Assembly (NCBI GenBank): GCA_019321725.1
Contig: CM033106.1
Span: 29,376,118-29,440,117 of the forward strand
Length of the DNA: 64,000 nt
From: Paulownia fortunei
Taxonomy: Eukaryota; Streptophyta; Magnoliopsida; Lamiales; Paulowniaceae
Direction of reading: 5' to 3'
Shown in pieces: positions 26,801 to 40,533 of this stretch. A model generated the notes under the pieces. It was not told where the DNA came from. It saw only the letters and a program-made list of their open reading frames with translations, and searched no databases. The position numbers and the translations under genes are program-made. The number at the start of each line of letters is the position of its first letter. Within the stretch, counting starts at the first letter, position 1.

Positions 26801-27943
26801 ATTTAGGCGAAATACAGTGATATCAACCATCAAACTTGTAGCTTTTGTCTTTGGTATCAACTTTGTAACGTAATTATTAAAAGTTGTTTACATATACAAT
26901 TTATTATTAATTTTAATTTTACTACCATGATCCCAATAAAAAAAAAAGAAGAGAAAAATTGAAAGTGTGACCTATAGGGCAAAGCATCGTAATTATAACG
27001 GCTCTTGTCCATGTGTGGAAATTTTATGTAACAATCCTATCCCAAAAAATCCTACTGAAATTCAAGTGGCGTGCCTTATTTTAGTTACTACTCTTTCCCC
27101 CTCCATCTAGGGCTATATTCTCTTTCAAAATGTGTCAGAGATAATATTCTTTGCCATGTCCAAAGATCAGCCTGGAGTATTATAGGCCATATGTATGTAT
27201 GTATATATATATATATATATACAAGCATTATATCACTGGATAGGGAATGGATAAAGGGTCGATGCTTGGAAGTTGTAATTTGAGTCTGGATAAAAGGGTA
27301 AACGCCTGCAAAGTCATATCAATCTTTATGCAATGAATAGCTAACCAAGAAGGTGTATGTAAGTTGGGCACACACGCACAGACACTCCATATGTATGTGG
27401 TGCTTATTTTAATATTGGAGGATCAAAAGATATTTAGAATCATGAATGTTTTTGTATCTATTACATTTGCATTATCGTAGTTCACGAATAAAATTTTATA
27501 AGTGATGAATAATAATATATTAAAATTTATAATAAAAACTTTTGTATAATAATTTGTTATAACAACGAACTTGATCCCATGCATGAAAATAAATTAATTT
27601 GATAATGACCTATTGATAGATTGTCATAGCGAGAGGTTGAGTTCCGTCAATTTCACAAAATTTCAAAATTAGGGTAAATTTTATATAAAATTATTAAATT
27701 TTTAAAAATTGAATCCCCTAAATATTTAAAATTATCTCTTTTTCTACTATTTTTTCAAAAAAAATAAATCTCACCCCATCGATATTCATTTTTCTAGCTT
27801 CAATCCTGATTATAGCAATCATACCAGACTAGTATTGTGCATGGTTTACATTGAAATTCTATTTTCTTCTTTTTCTTAATTGAAAGGGGCAATGGTTATA
27901 TATATACTACTGCATTCATGGTAAAATTAAGAGGTTATTTGGT
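23866..27943. other. Gene-free AT-rich region with microsatellites
   Basis: No exon is supported. A less AT-rich patch at about 24430-24720 contains a GCCACGTCATC G-box-like site and looks more like promoter or leader sequence than repeat DNA, but nothing coding follows it. A (GT)n(GA)n microsatellite lies at 24730-24769 and a (TA)n tract at 27202-27221. Confidence 0.45.
24730..24769. repeat. (GT)n(GA)n microsatellite
   Basis: About ten GT units followed by about nine GA units, ending the less AT-rich patch described for the surrounding region. Confidence 0.9.
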
Positions 27944-28343
27944 TTCATTTCTAAATAGTATTTTTTCAATTTTTACTACTTGAAATTCTAAAAATTTATT
28001 TATTTTACTTATTTTTAACAGAAATACCACTTATTTTTACTTTTAAATTTTTTTGGTCAAATTATAAATGAAAATATACCTCCCAAACTCATTGTCATGC
28101 CTACTAATATTTCATATTTTTTATATTTAAAACACAATAAAATAAATACATTTGAATTTTCAGATCTATACAGTTAACATAAAAATATAAGTAATCTAAA
28201 TATATTTTATTTTTACATGAAAACCAAGTCAGAAAATTTTCCGGCTTGTTTGCAGTATATCAGGAAATAAAACAAAACATTCAAATACTTAATTCTCTAA
28301 AACACATTTTCATCACTTCTCAAAATATTATAAAGAAAGCCTA

Positions 28344-28392
<49 letters not shown>

Positions 28393-28762
28393 CTATATAT
28401 ACCTTATACATAATTAAATCATGTTATAAATAAAAAATATATATTCAAATAATTTAATTTTTATATTAATATAAAATAATATATATTCAAATAATTTAAT
28501 TTTTATATTAATATAAAATAATATATAATAACAATATAAGATAATAATGTGACATCGCCAAACAAACATAGCATAACATCTATATTAGAAATCGTCTCTC
28601 TTAAAATTAAAATCAAATAAAAACTACAATTCTCTATATATTTTTACACAGTAATTTTTTCAATTATTTTCTATGATAATATTAAAATTAAAAAAGAACT
28701 AACTTCAAATAAGTTCTTCAATTTTAAAAATATTAAAAATATGATTGAAAATAAAAACCAAA
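27944..28762. mobile_element. Candidate hAT-type MITE or composite of MITEs
   Basis: The left end reads TTATTTGGTTTCATTTC and the right end, in reverse complement, ACATTTGGTTTTTATTTTC, giving imperfect terminal inverted repeats. The interior is almost pure AT with a TTA/TA microsatellite (28344-28386) and a 42-bp tandem duplication. A TTTGGTTTCATT end also occurs at 37784, suggesting a dispersed family. Boundaries are approximate. Confidence 0.3.
28439..28522. repeat. Two-copy 42-bp tandem repeat
   Basis: Copies at 28439-28480 and 28481-28522 are identical as read. The unit contains TTCAAATAATTTAATTTTTA. It lies inside the candidate MITE and adds to its AT-rich interior. Confidence 0.85.
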
Positions 28763-28974
28763 TGTGTTCTGAAGCTCTCATTTGACTTTAGTCATGACAA
28801 TATATAAACCAATCAAATGATCGATAAGAGTATCCAACAGATCATGTTATATTTTCCTTTGGGAAGTGGGCATCAACAGTAGAAGTTTTGCAAACTAGCC
28901 ATTATTAGCAAAATCAGGCAGCCGACATGTTGCTAAATCAGGCAACTACACTTTTTCTTCTGTAATCTCACCCA

Positions 28975-29285
28975 CACAATACCAGGTCCTTCTCGCCCTA
29001 GGTCATGGACCAGAACACGCGTCGCTCCCAGATCTTCAGATGGGCGAGTACAAGCTGGACTATGGAGCCGACGTCACAGAGGAGAAGCGAACAGAGATGT
29101 CCCACACTCGCGAAGGTTCACATCCGTACATCACCGACGTTGGTCCATCAGATATGTTGACGTGACGTAGTGGCCGTTGGATCTAGAAAGTGTGAGAGCC
29201 CTACGGATCGTGTGCATGAGCTGGATTCCACTGCCACTCCACTGTGTCCATGCAAGCGCGCTGGCTTTCAAGAGTCGCAATTAAA
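28975..29285. other. GC-richer island of unknown nature with ACGT motifs
   Basis: About 310 bp stand out from AT-rich surroundings. The block contains ACGCGTCGC, GCCGACGTCAC, ACCGACGTTG, TTGACGTGACGT and CCGTTGGATC words, which recall plant bZIP-type promoter motifs. On the plus strand one frame is open from before 28975 to a stop at about 29165, with an ATG at 29040 giving a 43-residue peptide beginning MGEYKLDYGADVTEEK. I do not recognise the peptide. The block may be an orphan promoter, a captured gene fragment or a conserved noncoding element. It lies about 3.1 kb upstream of the CYP707A gene. Confidence 0.4.
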
Positions 29286-29351
29286 GCAATTAAGATGACA
29301 CTAAGAGTTACTACCATTCTAGCCTTTTCTTTTTTGTTTTTCCTTATTTTT

Positions 29352-29402
29352 TTCTTTTTTCTTTTTTCTTTTTTCTTTTTTCTTTTTTCTTTTTTCTTTT
29401 TA
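29352..29402. repeat. (CTTTTTT)n heptamer microsatellite
   Basis: About seven units of C followed by six T. It is not telomeric repeat (the plant telomere unit is TTTAGGG). Confidence 0.85.
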
Positions 29403-30954
29403 GATTGAAGGTGTGAAGTTATTCTTAGAGGCCCTTATTCACAAAATTTAGCAATTTTACGTTATCAAACCTAAAAAATCTCTACTATATCATACAATCC
29501 AGTTATTTTTGGACCGTAATTTTATATTTTTAAACTAATTCAAATAATGCTATGCATCACTATTATTTACTCAAAACTATTCACTTTTTATTCAAAATAT
29601 ATTTTTAATTTTAAAAACAATCCCCACTCATCTCCAACTACCCCCATCTAGCATAGTCTTCTTCTCCTTATTTGCCCCCACCCCCAACAACTGTCTGCAT
29701 TTACTTCCTCTTAATGACATCCTTTTTCCGTTCTAGTTCTCATGGCTTAAGTGGTGGTCATTGGTGGAGGAGAGGTGGCATTCGGGGCCATCGGGGTGGA
29801 GAATAGGCAACCTAGGGCAGTACTAAATGGGGAAATGTGGTGGCCGGAGAAGTGAACGTATTGTTGGTAGATGACGATGGATAAGGTGGTGGAAAACAAA
29901 GTGTTGAAATATTATGAAAAAAAAAAAAACCAAATGTAATTTTGCAAATATGTAGTTGCAATTTGAAGTTTTCAAGGGAAATGAATTCTCAATTGAGTCT
30001 TATAATTATGAATCAGACTCCATTTTGATTACAAAAATTGCATCTATAACACAGCTAGCCTTGTGTGCTCCTCAACAGCACCATGGGTGCACCTATGAAG
30101 TTCCCACAAATGACGGTGCCAAATGTCAATTAGTAGGGACACTCTACGTTGGAGAGTCATAGTAATATATTCAGGATTTAGGTATAACTTAGATCTTAAA
30201 TTTTGTGATTTGTGTATTATTTAAAATAATTTAGAGAAAATTCGAAAAAAATCTTGTTAACATCAAAAAATTCATCATAAAAAATTCTTACTAATTTGTG
30301 AATATATTGATAAAAAAATACCCATTATTTGATGAATATGATATATTGAGATGGGTTAAAAGGTCAATATAAATCATATTATCAAGTAAAACTGATATAT
30401 ATGTATTGAGAAAAAAGATAAAAAAAAAAAAACATGTTAGTATAATATATTTGCTCCAACTACTTGAACTTTATTGAAATAACAATAAATTGCATTACTA
30501 ATGAAAGCTTTGGATCAATTTCGTCACGTAAATTTATAAAAAAATATATATTTGGGGTTCTAACTTCCTACAAAAAAAAAAAATTATTTGATTTTTTTTC
30601 AAAAATTTGGGGAATTTTGTTATGGCAGTAGGAGAATAGGGTTATGAGAGTATCTTCCATATAATATAAAGCAAAAATATAAAGATTCATTTTTGTGTAA
30701 GATTCATTCATCAGTTATGCATTAGAGCATTTTACCAAGTATAGAAGTCAAACTCGTTTTTTCTGGGAGCTCCAAGAAAAGTCAATCCGTGCTATGTACG
30801 ATACAATTATGTGTTTAAATTGAATGTAAGTGAACAAAATATTGAGTAAAAATATATATACTTTTAATAACAAAAAAACATAACGTAAATATTTATACAA
30901 GCATGAATATAAACATCATTTACTCAAACAAATCGAGGGCATTTTGGTTAGTGC

Positions 30955-30986
30955 AATGTTAAACAAGCTTCCGCTTGTTTAACATT
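30955..30986. repeat. Perfect 14-bp inverted repeat with 4-base loop
   Basis: The left arm AATGTTAAACAAGC at 30955-30968 and the right arm GCTTGTTTAACATT at 30973-30986 surround TTCC. It may be two fused or nested element termini, because AAACAAGC recurs near 31360 at what looks like the other end of an AT-rich insert. It is too short and isolated for a miRNA precursor. Confidence 0.85.
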
Positions 30987-31462
30987 ATTTTCGACATTTT
31001 GAGGAAAATAGTTTGATGTATTTTTGGTAGTGGAATTAGAGAATATGTGGAAAATAAAAATGTGTTTAAATATTTTATTGGGAAAAAAATGATGTGATGT
31101 ATTTTAGGAGACATTATTAACTATAAATATCATATCAATATTTTTTATTATAGTCAATCATAAATATTTTTAATTGTAAATATTTTGTCAATATATTTTT
31201 ATTATGTTAGTAGAGATATAATAAAAATATATAATTATTTAATTATAATAATAAATAATAAATATTTTAGATGAATGAAAATATATTTTTTCAAAATAAC
31301 ATTTGCCAAACACATTTCCCTTATGGGAGAAGGAAAATGTTCTCCCAAAATGAAACAAAACAAGCCGATCCCTTTTCATTAGCGCTTTTGAGAGTTAGAA
31401 AAATGATAGGAGTCATGAGCATAGCAAGCTCGTATGCATATTTATAGGAGTTGTTTATAAGG

Positions 31463-31763
31463 ATAATAATTGGACGGATTCTTCATTCAAAATCCGACCA
31501 GTCCCACGTTCAACCCATTTAATTTTTATTTTTTAAAACAATTATTACATATATTTATATGATTTGTTTTTTTTTTTTTTGAAATAAAGTTTTTTTAGAA
31601 AGTTTAATAGTATTGTTTTTTTAAAAAATATAATTTTTATTATTTTTTAAATTATAAAATTAATATAATGGGTCTAACCATTAGATCTTTAAAAATTAAT
31701 AAGAATCGAATCTTGAATTCAAATAGATCCAATTCTAACTCAATCAATTACCATTCCTAATTG
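31463..31763. mobile_element. Candidate MITE
   Basis: An AT-only core is flanked by outward-facing GGATTCTTCATTCAAAATCCGACC and AGAATCGAATCTTGAATTC type segments, with AATAATTGG at the left and TTACCATTCC at the right. The structure resembles other non-autonomous elements in the window. Termini and duplication are not firmly defined. Confidence 0.25.
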
Positions 31764-32286
31764 TTTAACGTCGTAAAATGTCTTATTTGAACTAACAATA
31801 AGTGAAACTGAAACCTCTCCGAAATTAAAGTTATAATTGATTCGTACCCCTAACCTGATAAGATGTCATGGTCAAGCTATATAAACTACACCTTGATGGG
31901 TATATATCCACAGAAGTACAATTATTTTTTTAAATGATGGGACTACTAGTTAACTATCCTTTACTTGATCACACAGTAGTACTTTATGCACACAGGACAG
32001 AAATCTAAAATTATAACTTTAAATTATTCAAGACTAATAATAGTCCAACAAACCAAAAAATTTCACCAAAAACTCTCTGATCATCTCTCCTGCAATAAGC
32101 TATCTCAACATATATATACATGTCTCACTCCATTTGCATGCCATGTTGAAAGTGGTCCATGTCAACATTTCATGTGCATAAATCTACCATTGCCATAGTA
32201 GGGGCCGGGTAAGGACATCCCCTAACAATTTGGTAAACCTTCTCCCTTCACACATCATCTGTCACTATCCACTTCCTCCTCTGGCT

Positions 32287-32295
32287 CTATATAAA
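32287..32295 (+). promoter_or_regulatory. TATA box of the CYP707A gene
   Basis: CTATATAAAC lies about 135 bp upstream of the start codon, preceded by a C/T-rich stretch. This fits a leader of about 100 bp. Confidence 0.7.
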
Positions 32296-32425
32296 CAATA
32301 AACCTTCTCATACTTCTCATTGATTCCAAGAAAAAAGCCACATAAGCTTATATCCCAAGTGCCTCACACTCAATCTAATTACAAGGAATTGAAGAACAGA
32401 AGCCAAAACAATTTCCTATAAGTTT

Positions 32426-35088
<2,663 letters not shown>

Positions 35089-36788
35089 GGCAGAATTTAG
35101 GCAAGGAATTGCAAAATAATACCTAACAAACTAAATAAGTATTATTAGCATGCACCCCAAGACCCTATGTGTTTTTTTTTTTAACCAAAGGGTCAAATAT
35201 CTAAGTACTATGGTATTGGGGCAATCTTTATTTCCACAAATCTGTAATTTTTAGCAGTAATTTGCCCTGTATTTTCTCTGTATGCAAGAATATGAAAAAC
35301 TAATGATGTTCAGGGGGAATATTTTCGCGAATCGAACTGTGAATTTTTTTCCAAGGAATAATATGTTATCATTTTGTTATTTATAGTTTGTATTGCTCGT
35401 TCTACAAATTTTTCTTTTTACTTAAAATTCATTAAATTTATAAAACGTATACTCTGATGCTCCTCGTCGTGATAAAGCGAACAACAATTTTACAATATCA
35501 ATATACAATAATATATTATGCCATGAGAAGTCATGATGAAATAAAGTATTGAGTGCAATATGAATTCAACTGAGAAATTAAAAATAATTGAAGAAACAAA
35601 CCAACACCCGTAAATGACAACTCCAACTTCCAATTATCCTTAAACGTGCAAAGGTTAAGAAAGTTCAAGATGAAGAAAAGTTTTTTACCAGCCAAAGTTA
35701 GGGTTAATTTATCATGCATGGCCTGGAATGACATTCTTCTACTTCACGTGGAGGTCAGCATCAATGAGAAGATTTAAAAAAAAAAAAAAAGTTGGAATTG
35801 ATTTAATGGGCTTCACAAAAACAGAAATGCCTTTAGCCCAAGGGAACCCTTTCAGGTGCACAAAATTTATGGTGGGTCCTTTGAAAACAACATATTGCTA
35901 TTTGTGACCACCTCTTTCATGCTGATTTTTGAAGCTAATGCAATTTGGCCGGCAAGCCAATCATGTGATGTTTCAGAAGGACATTAAACATCAAAATTGC
36001 CCAAAAATTCAGGAGGCTATATATTAATGTAAAATGGGTACCAAAAAGCATTAAAAATTGCACAAAAAATCTCAGGATTGATTCCCACAGTTCTTGTACA
36101 GTTTGAGCAGGAAAGAAGCATAGAGTTTTATCAATTTTATACATAAAATGCAGCTAAAAATAACAAGTCTGAAATAACTCAGAAAATTGACAGTTTTTCA
36201 TAATGGTGATAGAACTTGAAAAAGGGTTTTCTCAGCCCAAAACACAAACTTAATACAAAGACTAAACAAAGGAAACAGAAAACTGTTTTTCGATTCTCTC
36301 TGTCATAAACAGAAGACAATATTTCAAGAGTATTTGAGGTGACAAAAATGAAAATCTGTCAAAAATATTTCTATGAAAAAGAGGACTTAACAGAAAGAAA
36401 CAAAATTTATTTAACAAGGTGACAGTTACTTTGCTTCAATGTTTCTGATATAGACCAGAAACTGTAAACTATAACATTAGGAAAACACTAAACTGTAACA
36501 AAGTTTTTTGAGATCAAGAAAAGAGATTCTGGTCATTAATCATTTAACACTGTTCAATGTAATGGTGTACTTGAATTAACTTGTAAAGACCCTGACCATC
36601 ATAGTAAAAAACATGGCCTTTATCAGAATCAATATCTGGAAAAATTGCAGTAACAGTTGGTAGTTCAAAAAACATCAACACATAATCAACAGAAAAGGAA
36701 ACAATGAGCTTAAAACACCATGATCCCATTTAATTACAGATCCTGAAATTGGTCGACACCCCGACACATTCTTAACACATCTTCTTGG
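35089..36788. other. 3' UTR of CYP707A and intergenic DNA
   Basis: The first 200-300 bases are probably CYP707A 3' UTR. The rest is only moderately AT-rich and contains the region downstream of the orphan minus-strand exons. A minus-strand open segment at 36545-36640 (ending HHYIEQC, stop) looks superficially coding, but no splice link to the orphan exons was found. Confidence 0.4.
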
Positions 36789-37420
36789 CTAAACAAAACT
36801 TTTAAGAACTAAATTTCTAAATTCTTCAATAATACTATCAACATCAGTTGACAGTAGCTGTAGTGACCTGAAAATAACAAAACCAACATCTTAGGTGACT
36901 TGACTGCACCGACTAAGTAGACATGGACGATGCAGGTACTTGCCCATAAAGAGAAGTCAACCAAACTACTGATTCTATCAAAGAATCACATTCAGTAAAC
37001 AGTAGTACAGTTATAGTTAGACACTTCTAGCTAAGAACAGAGTTAGAGTTCCCTTTAAAGTGATTGATAACCAAGATCCCTCATTCAGCAAATTGGGGTA
37101 TAAACATGATCAGCACATGCGAATAAACTTCTAAACGAAAACGGTTCCCATTGGCTACGTAGGTCCATGAACCTTCAAGAATTTGGATTTCAAAATAAAA
37201 ATTTCTTCGTGAACCATCTATGACAGATAGTCGCCTTGGATCCAGGTTTCTTATCTTTGTCTGTGTAGCACCATTCCCAGTCAACATCAATCAGGCTAGA
37301 CTCAAATTTACCTATCCATCCCTGTAAAAACTGTCTCATCTGCAAATTTGATTATCTTCTGCGATTCTTCTAGTATCTTGGGTCCCAAAAGTGCATGGTA
37401 AATACTGCCAAAGCCCAATA
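36789..37420 (-). pseudogene. Two-exon 3' fragment of an unrecognised gene
   Basis: On the minus strand, exon 37312-37420 follows acceptor TTTTCTCTATAG and ends at donor GATAG|GTAAAT. The second exon, 36789-36867, follows acceptor TTATTTTCAG. The phases match (2 plus 1), giving about 61 codons to a stop. The first exon reads [15 protein letters not shown] then [18 protein letters not shown]. The second reads SLQLLSTDVDSIIEEF then RNLVLKSFV and stop. Composition is that of a helical soluble protein. I do not recognise the family. No upstream exon is found before a MITE-like insert at 37777, so this looks like the 3' end of a truncated gene. A chance pair of open segments cannot be excluded. 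Confidence 0.4.
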
Positions 37421-37776
37421 CTATAGAGAAAATTAAATGAAGTACTACAGATACTAAGTACTAAATCTATCTATAACTTGATCAAACTACATGTGGTTGG
37501 CTCACTGATTTAGTAATCTTGCATCCTTTCACATGATTTTAAACTTAGCAAAAACTTGTTTGTACGACACGACCTTTCTGGAGACATCATACAGTGGTAA
37601 GGATTATACTAATTTCTCGTCCAAGATTTATGAAAGAATCAGACATAGGTTAATCATATTTTAGGAGGCATAGAAACGAGTATCAAAGAAAGTAAAGAAA
37701 AATTAAGCGGCCAGAACTGCATGTAATTACTATTGATCTTTAATAATGTTCAGCAAAATGAGAGACTCCAAGGGCC

Positions 37777-38060
37777 CGTTTGGTTTCATTATTATTATAA
37801 GGAATCTTTCCATTTTTTATCATTTGAAACTCCAAAAATGAATTTGTGTACCCATTTTCAATGAAAATAAAATTATTTTTATTTTTAAAATTTATTTTCA
37901 AATCTTCTAACATTTTACGTTTTTTCAAATTCATTTAAAAACATATTAATATTTTACTTCTTTTCATACAAAAAATATTATAAAACAAATAAATTTTATT
38001 TTTAAAGTTATATAGTTCAACTAATTCAAATATATTTTTATTTTTACATATTTTCTTAAT
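37777..38060. mobile_element. Candidate hAT-type MITE fragment
   Basis: It begins GGGCCCGTTTGGTTTCATTA, a terminus typical of non-autonomous hAT elements in plants, followed by an AT-rich interior. The opposite terminus was not identified, so the right boundary is arbitrary. It may have replaced the upstream part of the orphan minus-strand gene fragment. Confidence 0.35.
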
Positions 38061-39691
38061 TTAAAACTTGGAGTAACGCATTTACACTATATAATTTAAA
38101 GTGATTATCGAGTATGAATTGCAGCGATCTTTCATATTTCGATTAAATATTATTTATTTGTAATGCCTATTTTATATTCCGATTTTATAACATATAAAGT
38201 GTTTTTGTGTAACTATTTGAGGTATGTGGTAATGGATGACATATTTTTAAATAATCTAATCAATATAAAAAAATACACTTAATTTCGTTCAACATATATC
38301 TATAAAAGTAGATTAATTTTTATGAACTGAACAAAACGATATCCTTTTTGTTTCTCAATCTCCAAATTGCAATTTGTTGCTAATTTTAGAAATAAAAAAT
38401 CTAATACAATATTTTATCCAAACAGTTACTTAAATGTGTCATTTACGTCAATGAAGTTTTTAGTTCAAGAGGCAAATTAAGTTGAGGTCTAGGAGTTTCA
38501 GCCTTGAGTTTGAATCCCACAATATTTATCTATTTTTATAGAAATTGATTATTGAGAGTTTATTAATTTTGAAGTATTGATTGATGATTGTTAGGTTTTC
38601 AATTTAAATCCCACGAGATTCGTAGATTTATGTGAATATAAAAAAATTGAGAAAAAAATGAGAAAACTTTCACAAGTATTTATTTATAATCATTTCCCTA
38701 ACTTAGAGAAGTTACTAGAGTTTAATGGAACCACCCAAATTCTAATATCAAAAAATATAAATAATTACAAATAAATCCTCAATTATTAAAAAAATTATAA
38801 AATACTTTTATACGTAAAACTGAAAAGTGTTGTTTGACCCCTGAAATATGAAATTTAGCTAAAATCGGATTTCGCCCAACGTCCGAAAATTTTAGTTCAG
38901 AAGATCGTCCTCATAAAACAAACGGTATTTTTTTTTTTTTCTGTTGAAAATAGACACTGTTTGACTCTTTTGTCAAACTAGGCCTTTTTGACTTTAGGGT
39001 GATTATTAGTCATGAATTTTCATTTCATATGCATACATGGACAATTATCTACTTCCAAATTATTTGGTTATTGATTAGTTTTGTACTTGTAAATTGTTAA
39101 TTTATTATTAATTGATATATGATGTAATATAATTTATTCGATCATTTTATTTTAAAAATATATATTCATTTTAATCATAATTATATATATATATATTGAT
39201 GTGGAATGCTCCAAATTTTTAAACTTCCGACAGTGGATCAACTTTTAAGTTGGCTCCTGTTTGCGTCTCAATAAGTTGTTAAAGTGTCGGAACTTGTCCC
39301 GATGAAAATCTTTCGATAATCAAATTAAAATTAGTTCGATATTGATAAAATGAAAGTAACAATAATAATATAATTAATTTAAAATAATTAATATACTTAT
39401 CAGTGGTCATCTTTAAAGTATTTATAGATTTTTAAATAGATGAATAATTTTATATGTGCATGCACACATATAATTTGAAACATATTAGATTGAGTTGACT
39501 TTTAACAGCAAGTTTATATAATAAGTGGGTGACAAATTATTGGGCCTAATAATCCTAATGTCTTATTATATTTCTATTATGTTGAGTTGCATGACTTCAA
39601 ATTTTTACTTTTCCTTGTCTATAAATATTTTAATCTGAATTAATATGAGTTTGATAAAGGGGATAAGTAACTGCATAAGTATTAGTAAACC
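38061..39691. other. Gene-free AT-rich DNA
   Basis: No exon is supported. At 38459-38520 the words TAGTTCAAGAGG and GAGTTTGAATCCC, about 34 bases apart, resemble the A and B boxes of a tRNA-derived SINE promoter, but a defined end and duplication are missing. Confidence 0.4.
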
Positions 39692-39708
39692 AAAAAAAAA
39701 TTTATAAT

Positions 39709-40043
39709 GCTCTCGGGACATAGCTTAACTGTCGAAATAATTAACTTGGACTTGCTTTCAACGGTAGGGTGGGAGTTCGAATTTTTATGGGAACCTGTGG
39801 ATACATTTCAGTATGGAGCAATTACTGTGCTGCCAGTGGAACCCTGCGACTGAAGTGTCTCGAGTGATTATTATGAGTTGGGCTTTTTGTGCGCAAAAGT
39901 GTATATTTTTTGTTGGGAACTTAGGTGTTGGTTGAAACATATCCCGCAATTTACCATTTTTAAGTGGTAGGGGCATGTGTTTAGGAGATTCAAGATTAGT
40001 TCGACGCAAGTCAAGAATCTAGGTTATAAAAAAAAAAAAAAAA
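39709..40043 (+). mobile_element. SINE (Au-like, tRNA-derived)
   Basis: About 335 bp. The 5' end carries an A-box-like CATAGCTTAACTG and a B-box-like GGGAGTTCGAATTTT, the two parts of an internal RNA polymerase III promoter. The 3' end is a run of about 16 A. The insert is bracketed by the direct repeat AAATTTATAAT (39698-39708 and 40041-40051), the expected target-site duplication of LINE-mobilised retroposition. The tRNA-related head and overall length fit Au-like plant SINEs. Both boxes depart from consensus, so it is probably inactive. Confidence 0.8.
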
Positions 40044-40346
40044 TTTATAATAGTGGTGATTTGTCCCAAGATAATTGACCTTTAAATAATCAGATAAAAC
40101 AAATTAGGCGCACTGTCCTAATTGATAGAATCCAGTCCCTCCGCGTTCCATGTGATAAGAGGAGCAGACAACTTTGATACTTTGATATAAAACCCGCACC
40201 GAAGACGCGATTTTTAAAACTTTTCCCGACTCAAACTACTAGACCGGGGGGCCAGCATGCAATTTCCCCATATCCTTTCTGGGCCCGCGAAAATTCAATT
40301 ATTCAAATTCTCTGCAACTCCCATGCCAATTGCCCCTGCTTACATT

Positions 40347-40355
40347 TATAAAATA
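40347..40355 (+). promoter_or_regulatory. Probable TATA box of ceramide synthase copy A
   Basis: TATAAAATA lies about 187 bp upstream of the chosen start codon and is followed by a C/T-rich leader at 40378-40425. Confidence 0.55.
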
Positions 40356-40533
40356 AACAAAAGTTGACAAGATTCTGCGCCTTTTCTGCTCCCTCAATCT
40401 CTGCTCTCTCTGTTCCTTCTCCCTTGCTTTTGAATGAAAATGATTTGCGGGTTTTGTGTGTACAGAGTGAAACTGTGATTCGAAGGACGTACTTTGTTGT
40501 TTGAGTGGGAGGTTCGAATCATTGATGCTTGTA

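Larger units (their letters stand above)
29403..32285. other. AT-rich region upstream of CYP707A
   Basis: No exon is supported. A patch at 29630-29900 with CATCTCCAACTACCCCC and GGTGGTGGCCGGAGAAG-like words looks like degraded repeat DNA. A perfect inverted repeat lies at 30955-30986 and a candidate MITE at 31463-31763. The last few hundred bases are the proximal CYP707A promoter. Confidence 0.45.

Noticed and set aside
29352..29402. Telomere-like repeat
   Set aside because: The unit is CTTTTTT, not the plant telomere unit TTTAGGG or its complement.
30955..30986. miRNA precursor
   Set aside because: The stem is only 14 bp with a 4-base loop, too short, and no known plant miRNA sequence is present.
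36545..36729. 61-codon minus-strand frame as a further exon of the orphan gene
   Set aside because: It lies downstream of the stop of the orphan exon pair, with no compatible splice link found.
38459..38640. Second SINE
   Set aside because: A- and B-box-like words are present, but there is no defined 3' tail or target-site duplication.
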